Source: Vicinamibacterales bacterium
Lineage (GTDB): Bacteria; Acidobacteriota; Vicinamibacteria; Vicinamibacterales; UBA8438
DNA: 64,000 nt
Direction of reading: 5' to 3'
NCBI GenBank assembly: GCA_937766455.1
Contig: CALLXD010000039.1
Location: 62,001 to 126,000, forward strand
The stretch's first letter is position 1; every line of letters starts with the position of its first letter. Both the position numbers and the translations under genes were made by a program. The notes below the pieces were generated by a model. The model was given only the letters and a program-made list of their open reading frames with translations, was not told where the DNA came from and ran no database searches. Below are positions 53,008-62,468 of this stretch, one piece after another.

Positions 53008-54408
53008 CTAGCAGCCCGTGGTAGAAGCACCGATTCGTAAATCGATAGATAGATGTTCGTGACACCCCGGAATAGGGTCGATAGCGAACGAATCTGGTTG
53101 ATCTGCGCCGTAAGCGGGCCAGGATGGCCATACGCGTGTCCAGCCGCGACGGAGCGCGACGATCAGGGCGGCGAACGCCGCCGCCGCGCGGCCCTGGAGG
53201 CTCCGCGGCGTGCCCACGCCCGTCAGCTGGCGCAGGAGCAGCCCGAGGTTGAAGCCGCAGACGTGCATGAGCAGACGCTTGAGCATGTTGGGGTGTCCAC
53301 GCAGATGCACGCGGCGCATCCCGCCCGTCTCGTAGAGATGCGCGTTGGGGCGTTCGAGCCGCTCGCCGCGTTGACGCAACAGCCGCTTCCCGCGCGCGCC
53401 ACGGATCCGTCGGCGGTTGGCAGACACGGCCTGCTGGGCCGCCGCCTTGCCCTTCCAGTTGCGGCGCCCCCGATCCGGCTCCGACACGTAACTGCGCCCG
53501 CCCGCCTCGGCGAACTCGACCAGCGTCTGGTTGCTGTGATACCCCTTATCGGCCACGATCTCGGCGAGCCCCGTGGGGGCGACCAGCGCCAGTTGGTCCG
53601 CGGCCATCGTGAGGGTCTCGACCAGGGAGGTGGTGTCGCCCTCGTCAGCGTCCTGCACCGTGACGCCGACGAGGGCCCCGGTCTCCAGGTCGACCGCGTG
53701 CTCGGCTTTGTGCGCCAGATGCGTGCGGCCGTCCTTCATCTTGGTGATCTTGGCGTCGGGATCCTGCGGGTGCGTCCAGTCGTCGTTGGACCCTTTCTTC
53801 TTCCGCGTCCGATCGAACCGGGCCAGCTCGGCCCGGGTCGGCGTCGTGATGCCGGAGGCCTCCGCCAGGCGGGTCAGCCACGCGTCGTAGGCCTCGCCGG
53901 TCTCCCGGCGCACGAGACTCCGCATCGCCGCGTTGGCTTCCAGCGTCGTCGCATCGATGCCGATCGTGTGCCCCTCGACCAGCTGCGCGTCGGCCAGCCG
54001 CTGCAAGACCCACGTAAACACCGCCTCGTGCGTCTCGAGGGCGATCAGGCGGCGGGTCCGCGACAGCGTCGAGTGATCCGGCGGCGCCTCGGGCAGCGTC
54101 AGATCCAGAAACGCGCGGATACTCAGCGAATCGGCCGCGCGCCACGCGATCGCCCGCTCCGAGTCCAGCCCTTCGAAATAGCCCAGCAGCAACAGCCGAA
54201 AATACCGCCCCGGGGCCAGACTCGGCCGGCCGACCGTCGCCGCATAGAACGGCGCGCACTGCGCTTCGACGAAGGCGTCGAAGCCCGCCTCGTCGAGCAC
54301 GCGATTCAGGCGCGCGTAAAAGGGGTGCCCCGCACTCGTCGGCAGATCCCCCGTCGCGACCCACATCGTCGATTGCCGGGCGTGCTTTCGTCGTGTGCCC
54401 ATCGCCAT
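53008..54408 (-). CDS. IS1182-like DDE transposase
   Basis: 466 residues from ATG 54408. Order of features: MWVATGDLPTSAGHPFYARLN at the N-terminus, PSLAPGRYFRLLLLGYFEG, the N-terminal helical domain, then catalytic Asp in GIDATTLEANAA, a HLAHKAEHAVDLETG stretch, the second Asp in EIVADKGYHSNQTL, and a Glu in the ERLERPNAHLYETGGMRRVHLRG segment. That is the IS1182/DDE_Tnp_1 arrangement. No frameshift or stop is seen, so the element looks active. The TAG stop (53008-53010) falls in the CTAG that abuts the left inverted repeat, which means the coding region runs to the very end of the IS. Confidence 0.93.
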   Translation of the reverse strand: MAMGTRRKHARQSTMWVATGDLPTSAGHPFYARLNRVLDEAGFDAFVEAQCAPFYAATVGRPSLAPGRYFRLLLLGYFEGLDSERAIAWRAADSLSIRAFLDLTLPEAPPDHSTLSRTRRLIALETHEAVFTWVLQRLADAQLVEGHTIGIDATTLEANAAMRSLVRRETGEAYDAWLTRLAEASGITTPTRAELARFDRTRKKKGSNDDWTHPQDPDAKITKMKDGRTHLAHKAEHAVDLETGALVGVTVQDADEGDTTSLVETLTMAADQLALVAPTGLAEIVADKGYHSNQTLVEFAEAGGRSYVSEPDRGRRNWKGKAAAQQAVSANRRRIRGARGKRLLRQRGERLERPNAHLYETGGMRRVHLRGHPNMLKRLLMHVCGFNLGLLLRQLTGVGTPRSLQGRAAAAFAALIVALRRGWTRVWPSWPAYGADQPDSFAIDPIPGCHEHLSIDLRIGASTTGC

Positions 54409-54480
54409 ACTCGAGAGTGTAGTACGCGGGATCGATCGTGTCGATCCCTATAACGAAGGACTTTCACCACGGGCTGCTAG
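53008..54480. mobile_element. Insertion sequence, IS1182-like, with CTAG target duplication
   Basis: The ends carry perfect inverted repeats: CAGCCCGTGGT at 53012-53022 and ACCACGGGCTG at 54466-54476. Each is bordered by CTAG (53008-53011 and 54477-54480), the presumed duplicated target. Including CTAG and one further base each side (53007, 54481) the inverted match is 16 bases; beyond that the repeat is imperfect (AGAAGCACC against GAAAGTCCT). The element proper is 1465 bases and carries one gene, the transposase. The host gene at the right side keeps its stop codon, which is also in the CTAG. Confidence 0.93.
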
Positions 54481-55481
54481 GGGGCCAGATGTACTTCGGC
54501 TAGCCCGATACCGCGCTCGCCGGCGACCGAATACAGCAGGTAGATGCGACCGTCTTCTTCGAAGATCGCGGGATCGCGCAATTGATTGACGGCGACATCG
54601 ATAGAGCCGCCTCGCGACGGTTCCACGGGGAGGTCGGCACCCTCCCAGGGACGTTCCGGCCGCAAGACTTCGACGGGCACGGATTCTCTCCAACTCATCC
54701 AGTCCCCGACCATGTCGATGGTCGAGACCCAGATCCGCTCGGGCGCATCGCCCCGCGCCGTCCAGAACACATGTAGTCGCTGGCCACGTCGAAGAATCGC
54801 GGAGTGCCGCATGTCCGGGTTGAAGAGCTGCGGGCCTTCTGCGAACTCGGTGAGGCCGTCGCGTGAGCGGTACAGCACACCCGGCATGGCAAGGGCATAA
54901 ATGAAGTTGTCGTAGCGGAAGCTCCGAAAATACGGACGTCCCAGAATCTCCGCTCGCCCCTCGAAGCGCAGTCCGTCCGTGGAGACGGCGGCGCGGGTGA
55001 CCTGACGCCCGGCGTCTCGACCGTGGACATACATCACGATGCGTCGACTCGCTTCATCGACCCGCACGTCGGGCGACGCGATGTGGACGTAGGAGCCCGC
55101 CGGCGCGCATGGAGGGCAGGTGGTGGGGAAGTGCGACTGTTCGAGTTGCAGCGTCCCGGGTTCGTAGGTCGTCCACGGGCCGGTTGCGGCGTCGGCGTAG
55201 GCCAGCCTGATGTAGGTTCCGCGATGGTCGGCGAAATACAGGTAGTACTGACCCAGAGGGTCCTCGATCCAGTCGGGCACCCTGATCAGCGACGGACCGG
55301 CAATGTTGCTGCCCATCGACACATCCATGTCCGGGCGGATGATGGGGGCATCGACGAGCCGCTCGATTCGGATGGGAACTGTGTTGGTCTGGGCCGTTCC
55401 CGCCACGGCTGGGGTCGCCACCGTCTGTGCCGCGAGGGCGACCAGTGTGGTCGCGGCGAGCAGGGGTCTTAGGGATGTCAT
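54477..55481 (-). CDS. Exported GH43-like five-bladed propeller protein
   Basis: 334 residues with a signal peptide ending VAGTAQ. The fold of GH43/GH32-type five-bladed propellers is visible as repeated blades: [71 protein letters not shown] and [29 protein letters not shown] carries an Asp that could be catalytic, but the full acid triad is not established. Arabinan, xylan or other glycans are possible substrates. The stop codon TAG is part of the CTAG duplicated by the insertion sequence, so the gene was not shortened by the insertion. Confidence 0.8.
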   Translation of the reverse strand: MTSLRPLLAATTLVALAAQTVATPAVAGTAQTNTVPIRIERLVDAPIIRPDMDVSMGSNIAGPSLIRVPDWIEDPLGQYYLYFADHRGTYIRLAYADAATGPWTTYEPGTLQLEQSHFPTTCPPCAPAGSYVHIASPDVRVDEASRRIVMYVHGRDAGRQVTRAAVSTDGLRFEGRAEILGRPYFRSFRYDNFIYALAMPGVLYRSRDGLTEFAEGPQLFNPDMRHSAILRRGQRLHVFWTARGDAPERIWVSTIDMVGDWMSWRESVPVEVLRPERPWEGADLPVEPSRGGSIDVAVNQLRDPAIFEEDGRIYLLYSVAGERGIGLAEVHLAP

Positions 55482-55622
55482 GGCGTCTCCAGCCTTCGAG
55501 GTCGGTCGATCGTGCGAGTCTCGCTCATTTTAGCCGCCGCGTCGCGGCTGTCGTCCGTCACCGGTCGGTGCCATAATGTGGGGCCGCAGTTCACAGACGA
55601 CGACCATCCTACGGAGAACGCG

Positions 55623-56867
55623 ATGAAAGCTCTCGAGGGAGTACGGATACTCGACATGACCCACGTGCAGTCGGGCCCGACATGCACGCAGCTACTGGCG
55701 TGGTTCGGCGCTGACGTGATCAAGGTTGAACGTCCGGGGTCGGGCGACGCGACTCGAAGCCAGTTGCGGGACATTCCGGATGTCGACAGCTTGTATTTCA
55801 CGATGCTGAACCACAACAAGCGAAGCATCACGCTCAATACCAAGCACGACAGCGGGAAGGCGATCTTCACCAAGCTGATTCAAGAGTGCGACGTCCTGGC
55901 CGAGAACTTTGCCCCCGGCGCGCTCGACCGGATGGGGTTTTCCTGGGAGCGTATCCAGGAGATCAACCCACGCATCATCTACGCATCGATCAAGGGGTTC
56001 GGTCCTGGTCCGTATGAAGACTGCAAGGTGTATGAGAACGTCGCCCAGTGCACCGGTGGCGGTGCCAGCACCACCGGCTTCCCCGACGGTCCTCCGGTCG
56101 TGACGGGCGCCCAGATTGGTGACAGCGGGACGGGCCTGCATTTGGCGCTCGGCATCGTGACCGCGTTGTTCCAACGAGAGAAGAGCGGTCGTGGCCAAAA
56201 GGTCGTGTGTGCCATGCAGGACGGAGTGCTGAATTTGTGTCGGGTCAAGTTGCGAGACCAACAGCGTCTTGCGCACGGGCCGCTGACGGAGTATCCCCAG
56301 TATCCCAATGGCACGTTTGGTGAGGCGACCCCGCGGGCCGGCAACGCGTCTGGTGGTGGTCAGCCGGGGTGGATCGTCAAGTGCAAAGGATGGGAAACGG
56401 ATCCGGATGCGTACATCTACGTGATTGCCCAGGCGGCCGCGTTTGCTGGTCTGGCGCGGGCGGTGGGCCGTGAGGATTGGTTGGACGATCCCGACTGGAA
56501 CACCCCCGCGGCCCGGCTCCCGAAGATCGACACCATGTTCAATGAGATCGAGAAATGGACCCAGACCAAGGAAAAGTTCGAGGTCATGGCCATCTTGAAC
56601 CCCTTGAACGTGCCCTGTGGGCCGGTGCTGTCAATGAAAGAGCTGTCGCAGGAACCGTCCCTGCGGGAAACCGGGACCATCGTTGAAGTCGATCACCCGA
56701 CCAGGGGGTCGTATCTGAGCGTCGGCAATCCCATCAAATTGTCAGATTCCCCCGTCGACGTGCAGCGCTCGCCGCTCCTCGGGGAGCACACGGACGAAGT
56801 ACTCGGCGGCGTGCTGGGAATGGACGTGGACGCAATCGCCGCGGCAAAGGCCGACGGCGCCGTATAG
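55623..56867 (+). CDS. frc: Formyl-CoA:oxalate CoA-transferase (class III)
   Basis: 414 residues from ATG 55623, with GGAG upstream. It follows the E. coli/Oxalobacter Frc pattern closely: [90 protein letters not shown] (catalytic Asp167), [13 protein letters not shown] and [11 protein letters not shown]. The enzyme moves CoA from formyl-CoA to oxalate. The usual partner, oxalyl-CoA decarboxylase, is not in the window. The next gene starts 8 bases after this one and the third after 6, so frc, the reductase and the methyltransferase look like one operon. Confidence 0.94.
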   Translation: MKALEGVRILDMTHVQSGPTCTQLLAWFGADVIKVERPGSGDATRSQLRDIPDVDSLYFTMLNHNKRSITLNTKHDSGKAIFTKLIQECDVLAENFAPGALDRMGFSWERIQEINPRIIYASIKGFGPGPYEDCKVYENVAQCTGGGASTTGFPDGPPVVTGAQIGDSGTGLHLALGIVTALFQREKSGRGQKVVCAMQDGVLNLCRVKLRDQQRLAHGPLTEYPQYPNGTFGEATPRAGNASGGGQPGWIVKCKGWETDPDAYIYVIAQAAAFAGLARAVGREDWLDDPDWNTPAARLPKIDTMFNEIEKWTQTKEKFEVMAILNPLNVPCGPVLSMKELSQEPSLRETGTIVEVDHPTRGSYLSVGNPIKLSDSPVDVQRSPLLGEHTDEVLGGVLGMDVDAIAAAKADGAV

Positions 56868-56875
56868 AGGCCGAC

Positions 56876-57886
56876 ATGAAAGTGTGCGTCGTAGGGGCGG
56901 GAGCCATCGGTGGGTATATGGCAGTGCGGCTTGCGGACGCCGGGCACGAGGTGTCGGCGATCGCCCGGGGGCCACATCTGGCGGCCATTCGGACCAAGGG
57001 CCTGACCTTGCTGGAGGGCGACCAGGAACTGGTGGCGACGACACTGACCGCGACCGACACCATTCCAGATCTGGGCACGCAGGATGTCGTATTGCTTGCG
57101 CTCAAGGCGCACCAGATTGCGGCGGTTGTCCAGGATCTACCGGCTATCGTTGGCCCGGAGACGGTGCTCGTGACGCTCCAGAACGGGATCCCCTGGTGGT
57201 ACTTCCAGAAGCTGGGCGGGCCGTATGCCGACCGTGTGGTCGAGACCGTCGATCCGGGCGGCGTGCTGTTCAACGCGATCGACCCGAACCAGGTGGTTGG
57301 CTGTATCGCGTATCCAGCCGCGACGGTGGCTGAGCCCGGCGTCATCCAGCACATCGAAGGGAACCGCTTCCCGGTCGGTGAACTCGACGGTAGCGCATCC
57401 GACCGGGTGGCCATGGTATCCGCCTTGTTCGGGGAGGGTGGGTTCAAGGCTCGCGTGCTCGACGATATCCGGTCCGAGATTTGGCTGAAACTCTGGGGGA
57501 ATCTGACCTTCAATCCCATCAGCGCGCTGACGCACGCGACGCTGGTGGATATCTGTCAGTTCCCGCTGTCCCGGGCGCTGGCGGCGACCATGATGACCGA
57601 GGCGAAGACGATTGCCGAACGCTTGGGCGCCAGCTTCCGGGTGCCGATGGAGCGTCGGATCGCCGGCGCCGAAAGCGTCGGCAAACACAAGACCTCGATG
57701 CTGCAAGATGTTGAGGCCGGGAAGCCCCTCGAGATCGACGGGATGCTGGGCGTCGTCGTCGAACTGGCCGAGATCACCGACGTAGAGGTGCCGACGTTGC
57801 GCGCCGTCTATGCGTGCGCGAGTCTGTTGAACAAGACGATCCAGGACGAGGGTGTCCACATCAAGGGCCGACCCAGGACGGCGTAG
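56876..57886 (+). CDS. panE: 2-Dehydropantoate 2-reductase family protein
   Basis: 336 residues. The Rossmann fold begins at residue 2: VCVVGAGAIGGYMAVRLADAGHEV with GxGxxG at 7-12 and the NADP-type Arg in IARGPH. Lys77 in LALKAHQ, the LQNGIPWWYF segment, and RSEIWLKLWGNLTFNPISALT with the catalytic Lys region mark the ketopantoate reductase family. The N-terminal and C-terminal domains are both complete. Ketopantoate may not be its real substrate: members of this family beside CoA-transferase genes could reduce other 2-oxoacids. The 8-base distance to frc points to a common role. Confidence 0.9.
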   Translation: MKVCVVGAGAIGGYMAVRLADAGHEVSAIARGPHLAAIRTKGLTLLEGDQELVATTLTATDTIPDLGTQDVVLLALKAHQIAAVVQDLPAIVGPETVLVTLQNGIPWWYFQKLGGPYADRVVETVDPGGVLFNAIDPNQVVGCIAYPAATVAEPGVIQHIEGNRFPVGELDGSASDRVAMVSALFGEGGFKARVLDDIRSEIWLKLWGNLTFNPISALTHATLVDICQFPLSRALAATMMTEAKTIAERLGASFRVPMERRIAGAESVGKHKTSMLQDVEAGKPLEIDGMLGVVVELAEITDVEVPTLRAVYACASLLNKTIQDEGVHIKGRPRTA

Positions 57887-57892
57887 CCTCCC

Positions 57893-59254
57893 ATGCCAGG
57901 AGAAGGGAAACGAGACCGGCTCGCCAGAGCCATTGCCAACGGCTGCCTCTGGCTGTCCAGGCGCTCCGTCCGGTTCCGGCTGTTATGTGACGACGTCGGG
58001 AGCCGCCTGTTCCTGAGCGCGGGCATGGGGCTCGACCAGCTTCCCCTCCACGCGGTCACACCGCACTACGACCCCGCCGACTTGAATCGTCGGACCGATG
58101 ATCTCAACGTCGCGGCCGAGGACTACTTCGTGCGCAGTGACCGCGAGTACCTGCTCGGTAAACCGTTCACCGACCGGATGTTCTTTGCCCGGCGGCTGTT
58201 TGATCTGGGGGTGCTCTTTCACTGGTTGCGCATCGCCCCCGGGGATACCGTGCTCGAGATGGGAGCCGGGTCCTGCTGGCTGTCTCATTTGCTCAATCGA
58301 TACGGGTGCAAGACCATATCGGTGGACGTGTCGGAGACGGCCCTGGGTATCGGGCGCGAGCTCTTCGACTCCGACCAACATACGAACTGGGCGGTCGAGC
58401 CCGAGTTTGTGCTCTACGACGGGCACCGGTTGCCGCTTGAGGACGGCTCGGTCGACAAGATCATCGTCTACGACGCGTTTCACCATATTCCCAACTATGA
58501 GGCGGTGTTGGCAGAGATGGCTCGCGTGCTACGCGAGGGCGGCATCATCGGGATGCGAGAGCCGGGTCGTCATCACGCTGGGGCGGAGAAGAGCCTGGCG
58601 GAGGTCCGCGAGTTCGGCGTGCTCGAGAACAACATCGTCGTGGAGGAGATCGAGAAACTGGGCCGACGGTATGGGCTCGACCGGACGACGATTGTGCCAC
58701 TGACGATCGACGAGTCGGTGGAAGTGCCTGCGTCCGAGCTGGGCGATTTCATGCAGGGGAAGAACCTGCGTCATTTCTGGGAGCCGCTCTGCGCCGCACT
58801 CGTCTATACCAGCTTTATCCTCATGTACAAGGGGGACTCGGTCCCGGACACGCGGCGTCCCGGGCGGTTGACCGCTCGCATCACCCCGCGACCCGCCACG
58901 GATCCAGTGTCCATGATGGTCGGCCAGGCGGGCCGGGTGGCGGTGGAGATCGAGAACACCGGTGACACCCTGTGGCTGGCTGGGATTCCCCGACAGGCCG
59001 GCTGGACCCGTCTCGGCATCCGGCTGCATGCGGCGCATGATGCGACACTGCTCGACGGAGACTGGCATCGGGCTGCCCTCCCGGGCGACGTTGGACCAGA
59101 CGGTGTGGTCACCATCGAGGTGGACCTGCCCGCCATCGCAACCGCGGGCGAGTATGTCATGCGTTTCGACATGGTGGCTGAACAGGTCGCCTGGTTTGCT
59201 GATGTCGATTCACCGACCGCGGCCGTGAACCTCCTCGTGACGCCGGTGGAGTGA
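57893..59254 (+). CDS. SAM-dependent methyltransferase with C-terminal Ig-like domain
   Basis: 453 residues. Residues 1-110 are a basic helical lead (RLLCDDVGSRLFLSAGM). Motif I, VLEMGAGSCWLSHLLNRYGC, starts near residue 119; VDVSETALGIG and DGHRLPLEDGSVDKIIVYDAFHH complete the class I Rossmann core. About residue 335 onward (MVGQAGRVAVEIENTGDTLWL, TIEVDLPAIATAGEYVMRFDMV) looks like an Ig-like/NEW1-type beta domain, which binds rather than catalyses. A glycan or surface methylation role is possible but not shown. The gene ends the frc unit. Confidence 0.82.
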   Translation: MPGEGKRDRLARAIANGCLWLSRRSVRFRLLCDDVGSRLFLSAGMGLDQLPLHAVTPHYDPADLNRRTDDLNVAAEDYFVRSDREYLLGKPFTDRMFFARRLFDLGVLFHWLRIAPGDTVLEMGAGSCWLSHLLNRYGCKTISVDVSETALGIGRELFDSDQHTNWAVEPEFVLYDGHRLPLEDGSVDKIIVYDAFHHIPNYEAVLAEMARVLREGGIIGMREPGRHHAGAEKSLAEVREFGVLENNIVVEEIEKLGRRYGLDRTTIVPLTIDESVEVPASELGDFMQGKNLRHFWEPLCAALVYTSFILMYKGDSVPDTRRPGRLTARITPRPATDPVSMMVGQAGRVAVEIENTGDTLWLAGIPRQAGWTRLGIRLHAAHDATLLDGDWHRAALPGDVGPDGVVTIEVDLPAIATAGEYVMRFDMVAEQVAWFADVDSPTAAVNLLVTPVE

Positions 59255-59356
59255 GAGCCCCGCGTTGTGTTGCCGGCGTTCCGCCGGTAGGATGACCATC
59301 GAGCACCGACAGACGGCGTGAGGCACCGGCCGCGCGCTCTTAACCCGGGGGGAATT

Positions 59357-61315
59357 GTGTCCTGTACCGTCAGAGGCTGGCGTTCGTTCGGCTGTGCTGT
59401 GATCGCGGTGGTGTGGTCTGTTCCCGCGGCCGCCCAGGACATCGAGTGGCGCACCTACGGCGGGGACCTGGCGAGTACGCGCTACTCTCCCGCTGACCAG
59501 ATCGACGCCGCCAATTTCAACGATCTCGAACTGGCGTGGAGTCTGCGGACCGACAATTTCGGTCCCGAGCCGGAGTTCAACCTACAGTCGACGCCGCTGA
59601 TGGTTGGGGGTGTCCTGTATTCCACGGTTGGGACCCGCCGGTCGGTCATCGCGGCGGACGCCGCCACGGGCGAGTTGCTCTGGATCCATCGACTGGATGA
59701 GGGAGAGCGCGGCGCGGCGGCACCACGCCGCCTGTCGGGCCGTGGTCTGGCGTACCGCGACCACGATGGCGTCGGCCAGATCTTCTACGTCACGCCAGGG
59801 TATCAACTCGTTGGCCTCGATGCGGCCACGGGACGGCGGCTTGCGAGTTTCGGTTCCGGTGGCGTCGTGGATCTCAAGGAGAACATGGACCAGGACATCG
59901 ATCTGGTCACGGGTGAGGTCGGCCTGCACGCTGCGCCAATCGTGGCCGGCGACACGATCCTGATCGGAGCGGCGCACCTTCCTGGCGGCGTGCCCGAGTC
60001 CATGGAAAACGTCAAAGGGCACGTCCGCGGATTCGACGCGAACACCGGCGAGCGCAACTGGATCTTCCACACGGTTCCGGGTGGCGACGAGTTCGGTGCC
60101 GATACGTGGCTGAATGAATCGTGGCGGTATTCCGGCAATACGGGCGTCTGGGGACAGATGACCATCGACGAAGAACTGGGTATCGCGTATTTCGCCACCG
60201 AGATGCCGACCAATGACTACTACGGTGGTCACCGTCATGGCGACAATCTGTTCGCCGACAGCCTGGTAGCCGTCGACCTGAAGACCGGTGAGCGACTCTG
60301 GTACTACCAGTTCATTCACCATGACGTCTGGGATTGGGATCTCCCGTGCGCGCCGATCCTGGTCGACATCACCGTCGACGGGCGAGAGATCAAGGCGATT
60401 GCCCAACCGAGCAAGCAGACCTGGTTGTATGTCTTTGACCGGGTGACCGGTGAACCGGTGTGGCCAATAGAGGAGCGCGCGGTCGAAGCCTCGAACGTGC
60501 CGGGAGAGCTGCTGGCGCCCACGCAGCCCTTCCCGACAAAGCCACCGGCCTACGACCGGCAAGGGGTGGCCGTCGACGACCTGATCGACTTCACACCTGA
60601 GTTGCGGGCCGCAGCCGAGGAGGTGGCGTCGCACTACCGGATCGGGCCGATCTTTACCCCGCCTACGGCCTCTGTCCCAGAGGGCCCCTGGGGGACGCTG
60701 ATGCTGCCCTCGCAGGCTGGGGGTACCAACTGGCCAGGCGCGTCGCTGGACCCGGAGACGGGCATTATCTACTTGTACAGCTACACCCAGGTCGTGTCTC
60801 TGGGGCTCATCAACGACCCGGAGCGGTCGGATATGAACTTCATTCGCGGCCGTGCCACCGAGGTCAGCGCGCGTGAGGCGGCCCTGACCATCGACGGCAT
60901 TCCGATCATCAAACCACCGTGGGGTCGCATCACCGCAATCGATCTGAACGGCGGCGAGATTCTGTGGCAGGTGCCGCACGGCGCCACCCCGGACAACATT
61001 CGTAATCATCCGCGGCTTCAGGGCGTCGACGTGCCTCGCACCGGACGCATCGGACGTATCGGCACGCTGAACACGAAGACGCTTGTCGTCGCTGGGGAGG
61101 GCGGAATGTTCACGACGCCGTCCGGAGAACGGGGGGCCATGCTGCGGGCATACGACAAGATGACGGGTGAGGAGGTCGGCGAGGTCTACATGCCGGCTCC
61201 GCAGACCGGATCCCCCATGACGTACATGCTCGATGGGGCCCAGTACATCGTGGTCGCCGTCAGTGGAAGCGGCGAATCGGGTCGGTTGCTCGCGTATCGT
61301 TTGCCGCCCGAGTAG
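59357..61315 (+). CDS. Exported PQQ-dependent dehydrogenase (quinoprotein)
   Basis: 652 residues from GTG 59357, preceded by GGGGGGAA. Signal: FGCAVIAVVWSVPAAAQD. Eight propeller blades with DAATGELLWIHRLDEGERG, VGLDAATGRRLASFG, VDLKTGERLWYYQFIHHDVWDWDLP and IDLNGGEILWQVPHG. The stretch DVWDWDLPCAPILVD and the calcium/PQQ-site surroundings fit the quinoprotein glucose/alcohol dehydrogenase family, without a C-terminal cytochrome domain. Probable reaction: oxidation of a sugar or alcohol in the periplasm. PQQ synthesis genes are not in this window. Confidence 0.9.
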   Translation: MSCTVRGWRSFGCAVIAVVWSVPAAAQDIEWRTYGGDLASTRYSPADQIDAANFNDLELAWSLRTDNFGPEPEFNLQSTPLMVGGVLYSTVGTRRSVIAADAATGELLWIHRLDEGERGAAAPRRLSGRGLAYRDHDGVGQIFYVTPGYQLVGLDAATGRRLASFGSGGVVDLKENMDQDIDLVTGEVGLHAAPIVAGDTILIGAAHLPGGVPESMENVKGHVRGFDANTGERNWIFHTVPGGDEFGADTWLNESWRYSGNTGVWGQMTIDEELGIAYFATEMPTNDYYGGHRHGDNLFADSLVAVDLKTGERLWYYQFIHHDVWDWDLPCAPILVDITVDGREIKAIAQPSKQTWLYVFDRVTGEPVWPIEERAVEASNVPGELLAPTQPFPTKPPAYDRQGVAVDDLIDFTPELRAAAEEVASHYRIGPIFTPPTASVPEGPWGTLMLPSQAGGTNWPGASLDPETGIIYLYSYTQVVSLGLINDPERSDMNFIRGRATEVSAREAALTIDGIPIIKPPWGRITAIDLNGGEILWQVPHGATPDNIRNHPRLQGVDVPRTGRIGRIGTLNTKTLVVAGEGGMFTTPSGERGAMLRAYDKMTGEEVGEVYMPAPQTGSPMTYMLDGAQYIVVAVSGSGESGRLLAYRLPPE

Positions 61316-61401
61316 CCGTCTTTCGCGCGCGTGCAGCGTGCTATTCTGCCGAGGGACAACAGACGACACGCTGCGAGGCGCGAGAGGCCCTCGGCTGACG
61401 T

Positions 61402-61406
61402 CAGGA
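61402..61406 (+). promoter_or_regulatory. Ribosome binding site of the first DG.PD protein
   Basis: AGGAG is 8 bases before ATG 61415 and supports that start over the earlier in-frame CTG-type extension. Confidence 0.5.
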
Positions 61407-61414
61407 GACAGTTT

Positions 61415-62410
61415 ATGAATCGTGTATTACTCACTGTCGCAGCATTGGCGGGTGGATTGATGGTCGCGTCGGCGTTGCCGGCAGCTGCGCAGAATACGCC
61501 TGGGGCGACACCGTATACGCCAGAGCTGTTGGCGGATGGCCAGCCCGATATCACCGGTATGTGGAACAACTCGCGGGCGATATTCACCCCGCTCGAGTTG
61601 CCGGAGGAACTCGCCGGGAAAGAGCTGTCGGCGGACGAGTTGCAGGAGCGGGCGCAGGCGCGCGGCGAAGGGCGTATCGCGGGGGCGGAGTGGAAGGGGC
61701 ACGAGGAGAATGCGGGCGGGGTCGGTGGCTACGGCACCTACTGGTTCGACTGGTACTGGGAGACCCCGGACGATATTGGTCAGGCGTCGATCATCGTGGA
61801 CCCACCGAATGGCCGTATTCCGGCGCCCACCGCCAACGCCCGCGAGTCTGTGGCCATGGCCATGGCGGAGCTGCACGACGAAGCCGGGAACATGGAATCT
61901 GGCGACCGGTGCATCTCTCGCGGCGTGCTCGGCATGATGATGCCCACCGAGTACAACAACGGCACGCTGATTCTGCAGTCGCCCGGCTACGTCACGATTC
62001 ACAGTGAGATGATCCACAACGTCCGGATCATTCCGATCGACGCGCCGCATGCCGACACGAAGGTGAAACAGTGGGAAGGCGACCCCCGCGGGCGCTGGGA
62101 AGGGAACACCCTGGTCGTCGAGTCCAGAAACTTCAAAGCCGTCAAGAACATGCGCGGCCCCACCGCGGGCACGCGGTCTCGGCAGTCCGAGAAGCAGCAC
62201 ATGGTCGAACGGTTCACAGTCGTGGGTCCGGACGAGATTCGCTATTCGGTGACGATGGACGATGAGGACACCTATACCGCGCCCTGGACCGCGGCGTTCC
62301 CGTTCAACCGCGACGACGAGTATCTGCAGTTCGAGTACGCCTGCCACGAAGGGAACTACTCGGTACCGAACGCCCTCGGCGGTGCTCGTCAGGAGGAGGC
62401 CGGGCAGTAG
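61415..62410 (+). CDS. Exported protein of the DGQPD.TG.W family, unknown function
   Basis: 331 residues with a signal peptide ending LPAAAQ. Characteristic start ELLADGQPDITGMWNN. Later parts: WFDWYWETPDDIGQASIIVDPPNGRIPAPT, GDRCISRGVLGMMMPTEYNN, ILQSPGYVTIHSEMIHNVRII, and DPRGRWEGNTLVVESRNF. These proteins are numerous and secreted in Acidobacteriota (from memory), with no established role. The sibling at 63603-64000 shares the start pattern and the two flank a HpcH/HpaI aldolase. The PQQ dehydrogenase lies 100 bases upstream on the same strand. Confidence 0.85.
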   Translation: MNRVLLTVAALAGGLMVASALPAAAQNTPGATPYTPELLADGQPDITGMWNNSRAIFTPLELPEELAGKELSADELQERAQARGEGRIAGAEWKGHEENAGGVGGYGTYWFDWYWETPDDIGQASIIVDPPNGRIPAPTANARESVAMAMAELHDEAGNMESGDRCISRGVLGMMMPTEYNNGTLILQSPGYVTIHSEMIHNVRIIPIDAPHADTKVKQWEGDPRGRWEGNTLVVESRNFKAVKNMRGPTAGTRSRQSEKQHMVERFTVVGPDEIRYSVTMDDEDTYTAPWTAAFPFNRDDEYLQFEYACHEGNYSVPNALGGARQEEAGQ

Positions 62411-62468
62411 CGAGCGCGCCGTTCTTGTGTACGACCCGCGGATCCGCGAGGAGGCCTGGCGGAGCCGG

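Noticed and set aside
53053-54453. 466-residue plus-strand frame inside the insertion sequence
   Set aside because: Mirror of the transposase; the minus strand carries the DDE motifs.
59582-61369. 595-residue minus-strand frame opposite the PQQ dehydrogenase
   Set aside because: No domain, and codon pattern is the reverse of a coding propeller gene.
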